Shown piece by piece: positions 23,097 to 30,889 of a stretch of DNA of 42,797 nt. The position numbers and the translations under genes were made by a program. Numbering within the stretch: the first letter of the stretch is position 1; the number at the start of each line of letters is the position of its first letter. Under the pieces are notes generated by a model. The model ran no database searches. It worked only from the letters and a program-made list of their open reading frames with translations, and was not told the DNA's origin. The stretch is from JAICTV01 sp035634055. Its GTDB lineage: Bacteria; Planctomycetota; Phycisphaerae; Tepidisphaerales; Tepidisphaeraceae. The DNA is taken from assembly GCA_035634055.1 (NCBI GenBank), contig DASQDR010000201.1:1-42797 (forward strand). Reading direction: 5' to 3'.

Positions 23097-25517
23097 CTAC
23101 GCGTACCCGAACGCGTCCTTCGTGACGCTCGAGCCGCTGGTCACGGCGTGCTTGAAGTAGCTCGCGGTCGTCCGCTGGAGCGCGCGGTCGTTCTGCTGGA
23201 TGCGGACGTTGTAGACGCCCGGCTTCAACTGCTCGAAGGTCCAGTCGCCGCTGGCGTCGGTGATGGCGGTGCGCTCGTTGGCGTCGCGCCAGCCGTTGTT
23301 GTTGGCGTCGAGGTAGACGGTCCAGCCGGACAGGCCGCCCTCGTCCGCGTCGCGGCGGCCATCGGCGTTGGCATCGCGAAACACGTTTCCGCCGATGCGG
23401 GCGTACTGAGCGGTGCCGAGGTTGACCAGTGCACTAGCGTCCGCGGCGGCGCTGCGCGCCAGCGTTGGCTCGATGCCGGTCCCCTTGGTGGTGCCGTACC
23501 ACCCGGAAGGCAGCACCTGACGGATGGCGTGGCCGGACTCGGTTACCGTGAGAACGTACTTGCCGGACTTGTCGGTGACGTCCGATGCCTCGCCCGCGTC
23601 GAGGCGGGCGTTGCCGTTCGCGTCCTGGTAGACGGTTCGGCCGGCAATGCCGCGCTCGTTGCGGTCGCGCACACCGTCGCCATCGCGGTCCGCGAAGACG
23701 ATCCCCGTCAGCTCGAATGTGACCGGCTCCGGCTCGACCGGCGGCTGGACCGGCGGCTCTGCCGGGCCCCCGTTGTCCGGCGGGTCGAACGGGATCGGTT
23801 CGACCGGCGCGTCCACCGGCGGCAGCGGCGCCGTCGGCTCCGCCGGCGGCGGGTCGAACGGGATCGGCTGCACCGGCCCCCCGGCGTCCGGCACCGTCGG
23901 CGCGGGATCGATCGGAGTGGTCGGCGCGGGATCGACCGGCGGCGTCGGCACGGGGTCCACCGGCACGGTGGGCGGGGGATCGACCGGTGTGGTCGGCGCC
24001 AGGTCCACCGGCGCCGTCGGCTCTGACGACGGGGGCGTCGGCGGCTCAGACGGGATGGTCGGCGCGGGATCGACGGGTGCGGTCGGTTCCGTCGGTGTCG
24101 TCGGCGCGGGATTGACGGGCGTGGCGGGAACCACCGGCTCCGACGGCGTGGCAGGCGCGGGCGCCGTCGGCACCGTGGGCGCCGGTTCCGGCGGCGCCGT
24201 GGGCGCGGTGGGCGCAGTGGGCGTCGACGGCGCGGTGGGGGTGGTCGGCGCAGTGGGGGCGGTCGGCGCGGTCGGCGTCGTTGGCGTCACGGGCGTGCTG
24301 CCGCCGCCTTCCAGCCTCGCCTGCCACGCGTTGCGCTCGGCCTGCTCGGTCGCGGTCGTCACGGTGCCGGCCCAGTGGGTGTTGTTGAACATCGCGCCGC
24401 TGACCGGCGACCACCAGTCGTTGCGCTTGGTCCCCTGCACCCAGCCGCTCACGTTGTCGTGCGCGGTGTTGTTGAAGAAGTGAGCGGCGCCGGCCTTGTA
24501 GGAATCCCAAACATAGATGCCGACGTTTTGCGCGGTGATGGCGCGGCCGTCCGGAAGCACGCCGGCGGAGAGGACGCGGTTGCCGTACGCCTCCAGATCG
24601 TGGCCGGCCGAGAGGGCGATGCCGTAATTCGTGGTGGAGACGACGGTGTTGCCGAACGCCTTGACGAACGCCGGGTCCTGCTCCGGCGTGGAGCCGACGC
24701 CGTCGCCGAGCATGATGCCGCCGCCGGAGAAGCCCCAGTCGTAGTCGTAGGTCGCGTCGCTGGTGTTGCCCTGCCACGGCTTGATGGTGTACGCACCCTG
24801 GATGTAGTTGTCGTGGATGCGGATCGGGCCGGCCGCGGTGCCGCTGGACTTGTACAGGCTGATGACGTCCTCGACGCGGCTGTTGCCCGCCTCGTTGACC
24901 ACCGAGTTCCAGCCGATCTCGACGTTCGGCACCCCGATCACCTTGTCGAACTGGACGAACTGCGCGTAATCAAACCCGTCCTCCTCGACGCCGTCGCTCT
25001 TGCGCTTGCGGGTGTTGAAGTCAAGGTATCCGCCGCTGCCGTCGCTCTTGCGCCCGTCGACGTTGCGGATCGTGTTGCCAACGATGCGCACGCTTTCGGC
25101 GGCGGTGCGGTCGCCGGCGTAGTTGAGCAGGTTGATGCCGGTGCCGTGCTCGAAGTAGCTGCCCTCGACGAGGAGGTTGTCGAAGTTCTCGACGCTCACC
25201 CATTCGCCGGCCGTGCGGCCGTAGACGTTGGGGTTCAGGCCGAACCCCTTCACGCCGCGCACGGTGATGTTGGTGTGGCTCACGCCACTGGCGATCAGGT
25301 CGCCCTTGCCGCGGATAATGGCGTTCTCGATCGTGACCGGCTCGGTCGTCTTGACCAGCACGGCGGGCGTGCGCGGGTCGGCGCTCTCCCAGGTGCCGCT
25401 GTAGGTGCCGCCCTTGGTAATAACGATCGGGCTGGCCAGCAGCCTGCGGTGCTCGAGGGCCTCGAGCAACTTGGCTAACGTTCGTCGCGAGCGGCGGGGG
25501 GAGTTGGCCTGGGACAT
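23097..25517 (-). CDS. Large secreted right-handed beta-helix protein with LEPR-XLL-type start and two SdrD-B-like modules
   Basis: The 806-residue protein begins with a basic stretch and LEALEHRRLLAS (residues 18-29), close to the LEPR-XLL motif at the start of many large planctomycete surface proteins. Residues about 30-400 form a parallel right-handed beta-helix, with repeated Asn/Val-rich turns (VRIVGNTIRNVDG, IRIHDNYIQGAY, FNNTAHDNVSGW) as in pectate-lyase-like folds. A Pro/Thr-rich linker (about 405-596) follows, then two SdrD B-like modules: GIVFADRDGDGVRDRNERG (about 600) and GNVFRDANADGRRDADEGG (about 707), whose Asp-rich loops bind calcium. It has no C-terminal anchor motif. GGAGG eight bases before the ATG supports the start at 25517; a 12-bp hairpin lies in the leader. 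Polysaccharide or surface binding is inferred. Confidence 0.88.
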   Translation of the reverse strand: MSQANSPRRSRRTLAKLLEALEHRRLLASPIVITKGGTYSGTWESADPRTPAVLVKTTEPVTIENAIIRGKGDLIASGVSHTNITVRGVKGFGLNPNVYGRTAGEWVSVENFDNLLVEGSYFEHGTGINLLNYAGDRTAAESVRIVGNTIRNVDGRKSDGSGGYLDFNTRKRKSDGVEEDGFDYAQFVQFDKVIGVPNVEIGWNSVVNEAGNSRVEDVISLYKSSGTAAGPIRIHDNYIQGAYTIKPWQGNTSDATYDYDWGFSGGGIMLGDGVGSTPEQDPAFVKAFGNTVVSTTNYGIALSAGHDLEAYGNRVLSAGVLPDGRAITAQNVGIYVWDSYKAGAAHFFNNTAHDNVSGWVQGTKRNDWWSPVSGAMFNNTHWAGTVTTATEQAERNAWQARLEGGGSTPVTPTTPTAPTAPTAPTTPTAPSTPTAPTAPTAPPEPAPTVPTAPAPATPSEPVVPATPVNPAPTTPTEPTAPVDPAPTIPSEPPTPPSSEPTAPVDLAPTTPVDPPPTVPVDPVPTPPVDPAPTTPIDPAPTVPDAGGPVQPIPFDPPPAEPTAPLPPVDAPVEPIPFDPPDNGGPAEPPVQPPVEPEPVTFELTGIVFADRDGDGVRDRNERGIAGRTVYQDANGNARLDAGEASDVTDKSGKYVLTVTESGHAIRQVLPSGWYGTTKGTGIEPTLARSAAADASALVNLGTAQYARIGGNVFRDANADGRRDADEGGLSGWTVYLDANNNGWRDANERTAITDASGDWTFEQLKPGVYNVRIQQNDRALQRTTASYFKHAVTSGSSVTKDAFGYA

Positions 25518-25582
25518 CGGGTGCGCCTCCAGATGGTGCGGGAACTCAGTGGTGCGTACGCGCGAGCGATCATCGGAAAACA

Positions 25583-25615
25583 CGGCGGCGGCAGGCCCAC
25601 GAACTGCCGCCGCCG
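25583..25615. other. 12-bp GC hairpin in the leader of the beta-helix gene
   Basis: CGGCGGCGGCAG (25583-25594) and CTGCCGCCGCCG (25604-25615) pair perfectly around a nine-base loop. It lies 66 bases upstream of the beta-helix ATG. It could be an attenuator or a transcript-stabilising stem; no U-run follows. Confidence 0.5.
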
Positions 25616-26000
25616 GCACATCGCGTGCCCGGTTGATACGTTGGGGATCGCGGGGACGTCTACCAATTGTCGAGCAAATTCGCAGAAATAAGTGCTGCGG
25701 GCCTGTCCGTGGCGCTTCGTAGAGCCGTCGGCGCGTGACTGGAGAAGCAGCGGAAGGTGGGCGCGGCCCAACTGCCTGCACGAACCATTTGTGACCCCTC
25801 GTCACCTCCTGCCCAGCGCGCGATGAGGGCGGCCTCGCGCGTCACAAGGGCCCTGCAGGCACTTCACGTGAGCCTGCTTACGCAGGGCGTCCCGGGCGGT
25901 AAGCGTGGTCGCTCGCTTCACTTGTGTTTTTCCTCCCGCCCGCCGCCGCAGGCGTCCGATAAGGCTAGGACCGGAGGCGGATCGGGAACTTCGCTCGCTT

Positions 26001-26029
26001 TTGACGGGGGTTTCACCGGCCTCTAGACT
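26001..26029 (+). promoter_or_regulatory. Promoter of the amidohydrolase gene
   Basis: TTGACG at 26001-26006 and TAGACT at 26024-26029 are separated by exactly 17 bases, close to the sigma-70 consensus. Transcription near 26036 means that the coding start must lie downstream of it, which decides against longer N-termini. Confidence 0.6.
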
Positions 26030-26078
26030 GTTTGTTCAGAATCGTCGCCGCCGTGGGTCGGCGCGGTTCCGACCGGCC

Positions 26079-27005
26079 ATGGATGTCCGATCGAACCCTG
26101 ACGGGGATCGTCATGAGACGGTGCCGCAAGTGATTGTCGATTGCCACACGCATATCTGGCAGACGCCCGCCCAACTCGGGCAGATGGACCTCGGCGAGCA
26201 GCGGCAGCTCCGGCAGCGCCCGGCGCGCCACGGCACGCCGCGCTCCGCCTGGCGAACCATTCCCGCCGCCGATTCTGAGCACCACTGGAAGCAGACCGCC
26301 GCGGTCGATAAGTCGATCGTGCTCGGCTTCAAGAGCCGCTATCTGCGTGCCGAGATCCCCAACCGTTACGTCGCCGAGTACGTGAGCCGCTACCCGCAGA
26401 AGCTCATCGGCTTCGCCGGCATTGACCCCACCGAGCCCGGCGCAGCCGAGGAAGTGCGTATCGCCAAGGAGGACCTCCACCTCCGCGGCATCACGCTCTC
26501 GCCGGCCAACCAGGACTTCCACCCCAGCGACATGCGCGCGATGCGCGTGTACGAGGAGGCGGAGCGCTTCGGCATGCCGATCGTCGTCCACCCCTCGGGG
26601 CAGTTCACTGAAGAGAGCAAGCTGGAGTACGGCCGGCCCTACCTGCTCGACGAGGTGGCGCGCACGTTCCCCAAGCTCCGCCTGATCATCGCCCAGCTCG
26701 GCCAGCCGTGGGTGGACGAGACCATCTGCCTGCTCGGTAAGCACCCCAACGTGCTGGCGGACGTCAGCGGGCTGCTCAGCCGCCCGTGGCAGGCGTACAA
26801 CGCGCTGGTCGCGTGCCACCAGGCGGGCGTGATCGACAAGCTCCTCTTTGGCAGCGACTTCCCGTACACCAACGCCGAGGAGTGCATCGAGTCGCTCTAC
26901 AGCATCAACCAGCTTGCCCAGGGGACGAATTTGCCGGTTGTGCCGCGCGAGGCGCTCCGCGGCATCGTTGAGCGTGACGCCCTCGGCCTGCTCGGCCTTG
27001 GTTAG
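26079..27005 (+). CDS. Amidohydrolase-family (TIM-barrel metal-dependent hydrolase) protein
   Basis: The 308-residue protein belongs to the amidohydrolase 2 group (COG2159). DCHTHIW gives the first metal histidines, VVHPSG a further histidine strand, and GSDFPYTN the final catalytic aspartate. Related enzymes hydrolyse or decarboxylate small carboxylic or lactone substrates. The ATG at 26079 is the first after the promoter; a GTG at 26121, directly before the conserved strand, is an equally possible start because neither has a clear ribosome-binding site. The gene at 27043 follows after 37 bases on the same strand. Substrate unknown. Confidence 0.82.
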   Translation: MDVRSNPDGDRHETVPQVIVDCHTHIWQTPAQLGQMDLGEQRQLRQRPARHGTPRSAWRTIPAADSEHHWKQTAAVDKSIVLGFKSRYLRAEIPNRYVAEYVSRYPQKLIGFAGIDPTEPGAAEEVRIAKEDLHLRGITLSPANQDFHPSDMRAMRVYEEAERFGMPIVVHPSGQFTEESKLEYGRPYLLDEVARTFPKLRLIIAQLGQPWVDETICLLGKHPNVLADVSGLLSRPWQAYNALVACHQAGVIDKLLFGSDFPYTNAEECIESLYSINQLAQGTNLPVVPREALRGIVERDALGLLGLG

Positions 27006-27017
27006 ACCCAAGCACGT

Positions 27018-27045
27018 ACGAAGAAGGAAAAGGTAGAACGAGATG
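27018..27045. repeat. Left arm of a paired heptamer array around the 27043 start codon
   Basis: Units ACGAAGA, AGGAAAA, GGTAGAA, CGAGATG in sevens. AAGGAAAA is the reverse complement of TTTTCCTT in the right arm at 27082-27116. The arm contains the ribosome-binding region and start codon of the downstream gene. Confidence 0.45.
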
Positions 27046-27672
27046 ATGTTGCTGCGCGCCCGACTGATCCGCTCGCTCCCGTTTTTCCTTTTGCCTTTGT
27101 CATTTTGCCTTGCGCAAGGATGCGCCGCCAAGCCGGCCAGCCTCGTCCTGCACCCGGCGGGCAAGAACATCGCTTACGCGCAGAACTTCGCGCAGGCGTA
27201 CGCCGGCAAGACCGACGACGGCTCCACGGCGTTCCTGCTCGTCTCCGATGACGCCGGCGCCGCCGCCCCCGCGGGCAAGCCGGGCGCGCCGCTCAGGCCC
27301 AGCGCGCAGCAGCCGCTGCGGCAGGTGGTTTACATCAAGGTGCTCTGGCGACCGCTGTCCGGCACGCGCGAGTCCGCCGCCACCAACGCCGCCATCGACT
27401 GGTACGTCCTGAGCAACACCGTCGAGGGCGGCGACGACCTGCTCCTCTACCAGGGCGCCGGCTACGTCACCGTCGACCCGGGCGACAAAGCGACCAAGGT
27501 GAACATCCGCTCGGCGGACCTGAAGCCGACCCTTTCCGTCGGCCACCTCGCCGACCCCATTGGCCGGGCCCGCCTGACCGGCTCCTTCGCCGCCCCACGC
27601 GACAACCGCCGCCTGCACGAGCTGCTCACCGCCACCCGCAGCCGAACCTCCACCATCGCCTCGAGCCACTGA
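27043..27672 (+). CDS. Hypothetical secreted protein (possible lipoprotein)
   Basis: The 209-residue protein has a signal peptide with core PFFLLPLSFCLAQG followed by Cys27. The -3 residue is Ala, so it is a weak lipobox; either a lipoprotein or a Sec-secreted protein is possible. The mature part (about 180 residues) is mixed alpha/beta in composition with a conserved-looking VVYIKVLWRPLSGT segment and WYVLSN; no family is recognised. The signal-peptide core is encoded by a heptamer array (27082-27116), an unusual origin. The gene begins with two ATGs; 27046 is the alternative start. It follows the amidohydrolase and may be cotranscribed. Confidence 0.75.
   Translation: MMLLRARLIRSLPFFLLPLSFCLAQGCAAKPASLVLHPAGKNIAYAQNFAQAYAGKTDDGSTAFLLVSDDAGAAAPAGKPGAPLRPSAQQPLRQVVYIKVLWRPLSGTRESAATNAAIDWYVLSNTVEGGDDLLLYQGAGYVTVDPGDKATKVNIRSADLKPTLSVGHLADPIGRARLTGSFAAPRDNRRLHELLTATRSRTSTIASSH
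27082..27116. repeat. Heptamer array (right arm) that encodes a signal-peptide core
   Basis: Five heptamers: TTTTTCC, TTTTGCC, TTTGTCA, TTTTGCC, TTGCGCA. They lie within the 27043 gene and encode FFLLPLSFCLA in its reading frame. This is the most T-rich patch of the region. Confidence 0.75.
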
Positions 27673-27787
27673 CGCGGGCGCACCGGGCTTGACGAGACGC
27701 GCGTCGCATTGCATCGGCCCGCAAGCCACCGCCGCGACGCCATCCAAGGTCCGGCACCCGCTTCGCCCAAAGAATTTCTCCGCGGCC

Positions 27788-27815
27788 TTGTGACCTGCCC
27801 TCCCCCGGCTATAAT
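27788..27815 (+). promoter_or_regulatory. tRNA-Val promoter
   Basis: TTGTGA at 27788-27793 and a perfect TATAAT at 27810-27815 are 16 bases apart. The predicted transcript has a leader of about 50 bases before the tRNA, in which GGGTTT and AAACCC could form a short stem. Confidence 0.65.
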
Positions 27816-27872
27816 TCCCCGCCTTGGCGGCAGCACTACCTAATGGGTTTGTGCTCCACCAAGCGAAAACCC

Positions 27873-27946
27873 GGGCGATTGGCGCAGTTGGCTAGCGCGC
27901 CAGCATGACACGCTGGAGGTCACAGGTTCGAGCCCTGTATCGCCCA
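27873..27946 (+). tRNA. tRNA-Val, anticodon GAC
   Basis: The cloverleaf is complete. The acceptor strands GGGCGAT (27873-27879) and ATCGCCC (27939-27945) pair, with discriminator A27946. The D arm reads GGCGCAGTTGGCTAGCGCG. The anticodon stem CCAGC/GCTGG encloses ATGACAC, giving anticodon GAC (27907-27909). The T arm is ACAGG-TTCGAGC-CCTGT. The CCA end is not encoded. GAC reads valine codons GUC and GUU. Confidence 0.95.
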
Positions 27947-27981
27947 CTTCCCCCCCCAAGAAATTGGCTGGACAAGGCATT

Positions 27982-28037
27982 CCGCACTCCCCGACGGGAG
28001 TGCGGCCGCCGTCGGCGTGTGCGCGGACGGCGGCCGC
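27982..28037. terminator. Two overlapping GC hairpins downstream of tRNA-Val
   Basis: CCGCACTCCC/GGGAGTGCGG (27982-28005) is a perfect 10-bp stem with loop CGAC. GCGGCCGCCGTC/GACGGCGGCCGC (28002-28037) is a perfect 12-bp stem with a 12-base loop. They share GCGG at 28002-28005, so both cannot be fully formed at once. No T-run follows on either strand. They separate the tRNA from the convergent DUF4142 gene. Confidence 0.55.
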
Positions 28038-28059
28038 CTCGCGTTGTGGGGACGCGACT

Positions 28060-28599
28060 TCACTTCACGCGGTTGTTGATCGAGCGCGCCATCTCCAGGT
28101 GTTGGCGGAGCATGGGCAAGGCCTGGGTGGCGTACGCCTTCACGTCCGGGTCTTCCGCCTTTTGGGACGCGGTCTCGTAGGTGGCGACGGTTTCCTGGTG
28201 GGCCGTCACTTGCGCCTTCATGTAGGCGCGGTCGAAGTCGGGGCCGGCGGGCGTGTTGCGCAGCTTGTCGACGATTTTCTGGTGCGCCGTGTCGAGTTGC
28301 GCGGGCGGCTGGACGTTCTTGCTTCGGGCCAGCTCGGCGACGCGCGCGCGGTTGCCGGTGTGGTCGTCGATCATGCGCTGCGCGAAGCTCTTGACGTCGC
28401 TGGACTGCGCGTTCTCCAGCGCGATCCGGCTGGTCTCCAGTTCGGTCATGTCACCGATGGCGGCCTGGCGGAAGAAGGTGTTGCCGACGCCGGACAGCTT
28501 CTCGCTCTTGCGGCCGCCCAGGCGCTCCATGGATTGGCAGCCGACGAGGACGGAGACGGAAACAGCGGCGGCGAACGTGGCGATCATTCGGACGAGCAT
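28060..28599 (-). CDS. DUF4142 lipoprotein (ferritin-like four-helix protein)
   Basis: The 179-residue protein has a lipoprotein signal with VLVGC, the lipidated Cys at residue 21. The mature part is helical and matches DUF4142: FFRQAAIGDMTELETSRIALENAQSSDVKSFAQRMIDDHTGN, and a second half with AYMKAQVTAHQETVATYE. This family has a ferritin-like helical bundle and often occurs in envelope stress contexts; its function is not established. GGGAG about nine bases upstream supports the ATG at 28599. It is divergent from the M48 protease gene. Confidence 0.88.
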   Translation of the reverse strand: MLVRMIATFAAAVSVSVLVGCQSMERLGGRKSEKLSGVGNTFFRQAAIGDMTELETSRIALENAQSSDVKSFAQRMIDDHTGNRARVAELARSKNVQPPAQLDTAHQKIVDKLRNTPAGPDFDRAYMKAQVTAHQETVATYETASQKAEDPDVKAYATQALPMLRQHLEMARSINNRVK

Positions 28600-28873
28600 G
28601 GCCTCTACTCCCTTTCGCGAGGGGCTTGCCGGCACGGCGCAACGCGCGCGCGGCCGACGGTAGCCCGATTTCGTAACAGCTTGTCACGGAGCCGCCGGCC
28701 GCGGAAGAGGCAAAACGATTCGTGGCGGCGGGGCGATGCGAGGGTTTGTCGACCGTCGCGCGGCGCATGCTGGCGCCAGCACATCTCCTCCACGCGATGC
28801 CGCCGCCGCTCCTCCGCTGGGCGGCGGCGGCGGCGCCGGCGCTTCGCGCGCATGCCGGGCGTTGCAGCGGCGG

Positions 28874-28879
28874 TAGAAT
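28874..28879 (+). promoter_or_regulatory. Candidate -10 element of the M48 protease gene
   Basis: TAGAAT ends seven bases before the ATG at 28887, which would make the transcript leaderless. No good -35 is visible at the right distance. Confidence 0.35.
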
Positions 28880-28886
28880 CTGCTTC

Positions 28887-29762
28887 ATGTCATCGCGCCT
28901 TCACCGCCGCCCGATCGCCGTCCTGCTGGCGCTCCTGCTGCTCGTCGGCTGCTCGATCAGCGAGCAGCAGGAGATCCAGATGGGGCGGCAGCTTCACCCC
29001 AAGTTCGAGCAGCAGTTCGGGGGCAAGGTGCCCGACGCGGCGGTGCAGCAGTACGTCGACTCCGTCGGTCAGCGCATGGCGCAGCACGCGGGCCGGCCCA
29101 ACCTGGACTGGCAGTTCGCGGTGTTGAATTCGGACGAGGTCAACGCGTTCGCCGTGCCGGGCGGCTACATCTACATCACGCAGGGGCTGCTCTCGCGACT
29201 GGAGAACGAGGCGCAGCTTGCCGGCGTGCTCGGGCACGAGGCGGCGCACGTGGCCAAGCGGCACTCGGTCCGCCAGCTCGAGCGCGCCCGGGCGACGCAG
29301 GGGGTGTCGGCGGTGGTGGGCGTGGTCGGATCGGTCTTCGGCGTCGGCAGCGCGGGCAGCCTCGCGGGACTCGCGTTAAATTTGTCGAACATGAAGTACG
29401 GTCGCGGGCAGGAGAAGGAATCGGACCTCGAGGGGCTGCGCTACATGGCCGCCGCCGGCTACAACCCCCGCGGGATGGTCGAGACGATGCAGATCATGCA
29501 GTCGGCCGCCAAGGGCAAGGGCGGACCGGAGTTCCTTTCCAGTCACCCCAACCCGGGCAACCGCGTAGAGTATCTGACCGAGGCGATCGAGAAGAAGTAC
29601 CCGGCGGCGGCGCAGCAGAACACGTTCGCGGCCGACAATTTTCGTCGCGGCGTGACGGGGCGGTCGTACCTTGCGGTGCCGGCGGGCGGCGGCGAACCGT
29701 CCGCCCCGGCGTCGGCGATGCAGCCGCCGCCACCCAACGTGATCAGCCGGCCGAGGCGCTAG
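28887..29762 (+). CDS. M48-family metalloprotease, lipoprotein (BepA/Oma1-like)
   Basis: The 291-residue protein has a lipoprotein signal ending LLVGC (Cys22) and the M48 zinc protease domain: FAVPGGYIYITQGLLSRLENEAQLAGVLGHEAAHVAKRH contains the HEXXH site (His117-His121), and the later EKESDLEG carries the third zinc ligand. The family includes BepA, which acts on misfolded outer-membrane proteins in the periplasm. The C-terminus (about 40 residues) is Gly/Pro/Ala-rich. The ATG at 28887 is placed by the signal peptide; no Shine-Dalgarno sequence is visible. Confidence 0.92.
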   Translation: MSSRLHRRPIAVLLALLLLVGCSISEQQEIQMGRQLHPKFEQQFGGKVPDAAVQQYVDSVGQRMAQHAGRPNLDWQFAVLNSDEVNAFAVPGGYIYITQGLLSRLENEAQLAGVLGHEAAHVAKRHSVRQLERARATQGVSAVVGVVGSVFGVGSAGSLAGLALNLSNMKYGRGQEKESDLEGLRYMAAAGYNPRGMVETMQIMQSAAKGKGGPEFLSSHPNPGNRVEYLTEAIEKKYPAAAQQNTFAADNFRRGVTGRSYLAVPAGGGEPSAPASAMQPPPPNVISRPRR

Positions 29763-29940
29763 AAGCGGCCGAGCATGAGCACGGGCGGGGCCGGTCCATT
29801 GTGCGGAGTGATTCCCTGCAGCTCCACGGCTTTAGTGCGAGCTGCTGATCGGTTCCGGCCGAGCGTTCGAGCGGTGCGCTGTGGGGTGTAGCGGCTCGGC
29901 ACCAGCGATGTCATCCCGAGCTCGTGCCGGCAACTTCGTG

Positions 29941-29970
29941 TTGACTTGCCACCCGCCTGCGCGGGACAGT
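29941..29970 (+). promoter_or_regulatory. Candidate promoter and operator of the TetR-type regulator gene
   Basis: TTGACT at 29941-29946 and GACAGT at 29965-29970 are 18 bases apart; the -10 is weak. The -10 lies in GACAGTTGTC, whose ends GACA and TGTC are inverted repeats. Such a site could be bound by the regulator encoded 10 bases downstream. Confidence 0.3.
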
Positions 29971-29980
29971 TGTCGGAATC

Positions 29981-30700
29981 ATGTCCAAGAATGGAGCGGG
30001 CAAGACGGCGGCGGAAATCCTCGGCGTGCCCGAGGAGCCGAAGAACTCGCGCGACCGGCTCATCCGCCGCGCCATCGACCTGTTCTACCTGCACGGGTTC
30101 AACGCCGTGGGGCTCGATCGGATCCTCGCGGAAGTCGGGGTCACCAAGACCACGTTCTACAAGCACTTCCAGAGCAAGGATGACCTGATGGTGCAGGCCG
30201 TCCGCACGCGCGACCGCTGGGAGGCGGAGGCGTGGGGACGGGCGCTGGTGGCGCGCGCGGGAGATGACCCGCGGGGTCAGTTGCTCGTGCTGTTCGACGT
30301 GCTCCACGAGTGGTTCAACGCCGACGACTTCCACGGGTGCATCTTCATCAACACGGCGGCGGAGTTCCCCAACCCCAACGACCCGGTGCACCAGGCGGCG
30401 GCGGAGCACAAGAAGCAGTCGCGGATGAACTACCGGGACCTTGCCCGCGCCGCAGGGGCGGCCGACCCCGAGCAGTTCGCCGACCTGTACACGCTGCTGG
30501 TCGAGGGGACGCTGATCCTGCGGCAGGTCCACGGCCGCGACGATGCCGCGGTGGTGGCGAAGCGGTTGGCCCAGCAGTTGATTGAGCAGCACGTGCCAGC
30601 GCCGGGAACGAAGCCGCCGGTGAAGAAGCGCACACCGGCCCCGGCGGCGCTCTCCGCCGCTTCTCCGGTCGCCTCTGCCGGCACTGTCGGAGAAGGGTAG
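29981..30700 (+). CDS. TetR-family transcriptional regulator
   Basis: The 239-residue protein has the TetR N-terminal DNA-binding domain: ILFYLHGFNAVGLDRILAEVGVTKTTFYKHFQSKDDLM around residues 35-70 (FNAVGLDRILAEVGVTKTTF is the helix-turn-helix). The C-terminal ligand domain has GCIFINTAAEFPNP, seen in the YxaF/LmrA-like subgroup. The last about 40 residues are Pro/Ala/Lys-rich and disordered. No obvious target operon is next to it: the upstream neighbour is the M48 protease and the downstream one is tsf, convergent. Ligand unknown. Confidence 0.9.
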   Translation: MSKNGAGKTAAEILGVPEEPKNSRDRLIRRAIDLFYLHGFNAVGLDRILAEVGVTKTTFYKHFQSKDDLMVQAVRTRDRWEAEAWGRALVARAGDDPRGQLLVLFDVLHEWFNADDFHGCIFINTAAEFPNPNDPVHQAAAEHKKQSRMNYRDLARAAGAADPEQFADLYTLLVEGTLILRQVHGRDDAAVVAKRLAQQLIEQHVPAPGTKPPVKKRTPAPAALSAASPVASAGTVGEG

Positions 30701-30723
30701 GGTGCGGGCCGGGCAGGATGCGT

Positions 30724-30797
30724 GAGGATTGACGATTGGAACTTGAACGGCGCGGGACCGCGCGCCGCCTTCCAAGTCTTCAATCCCAATCTTCAAG
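30724..30797. repeat. Inverted pair of heptamer arms between TetR and tsf
   Basis: The left arm (30724-30751) has units GAGGATT, GACGATT, GGAACTT, GAACGGC. The right arm (30770-30797), read in reverse complement, repeats TTG at spacings of 7, 6 and 8. A GC stem (GGCGCG/CGCGCC) sits between the arms. It separates two convergent genes. Confidence 0.55.
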
Positions 30798-30889
30798 CGT
30801 CGTCCCGCCCGGCGCTCGCCGCTCCGCTTCCCCGTGATCACAGAGAGAGGCAGCAGGGTTCCCTGACCACCGTGCCGCTCGGGCGAGGC

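Larger units (their letters stand above)
25518..26078. other. Intergenic stretch between divergent beta-helix and amidohydrolase genes
   Basis: No gene is supported in these 561 bases. It holds a strong hairpin in the beta-helix leader (25583-25615) and a good plus-strand promoter (26001-26029). The remainder has no repeat or structure that I can support. Frames open upstream of the amidohydrolase start lie before its promoter and are not translated parts of that gene. Confidence 0.55.

Noticed and set aside
25905..26078. Longer N-terminus for the amidohydrolase beginning at 25905
   Set aside because: The promoter at 26001-26029 lies inside it, and the extra residues are Arg-rich without homology.
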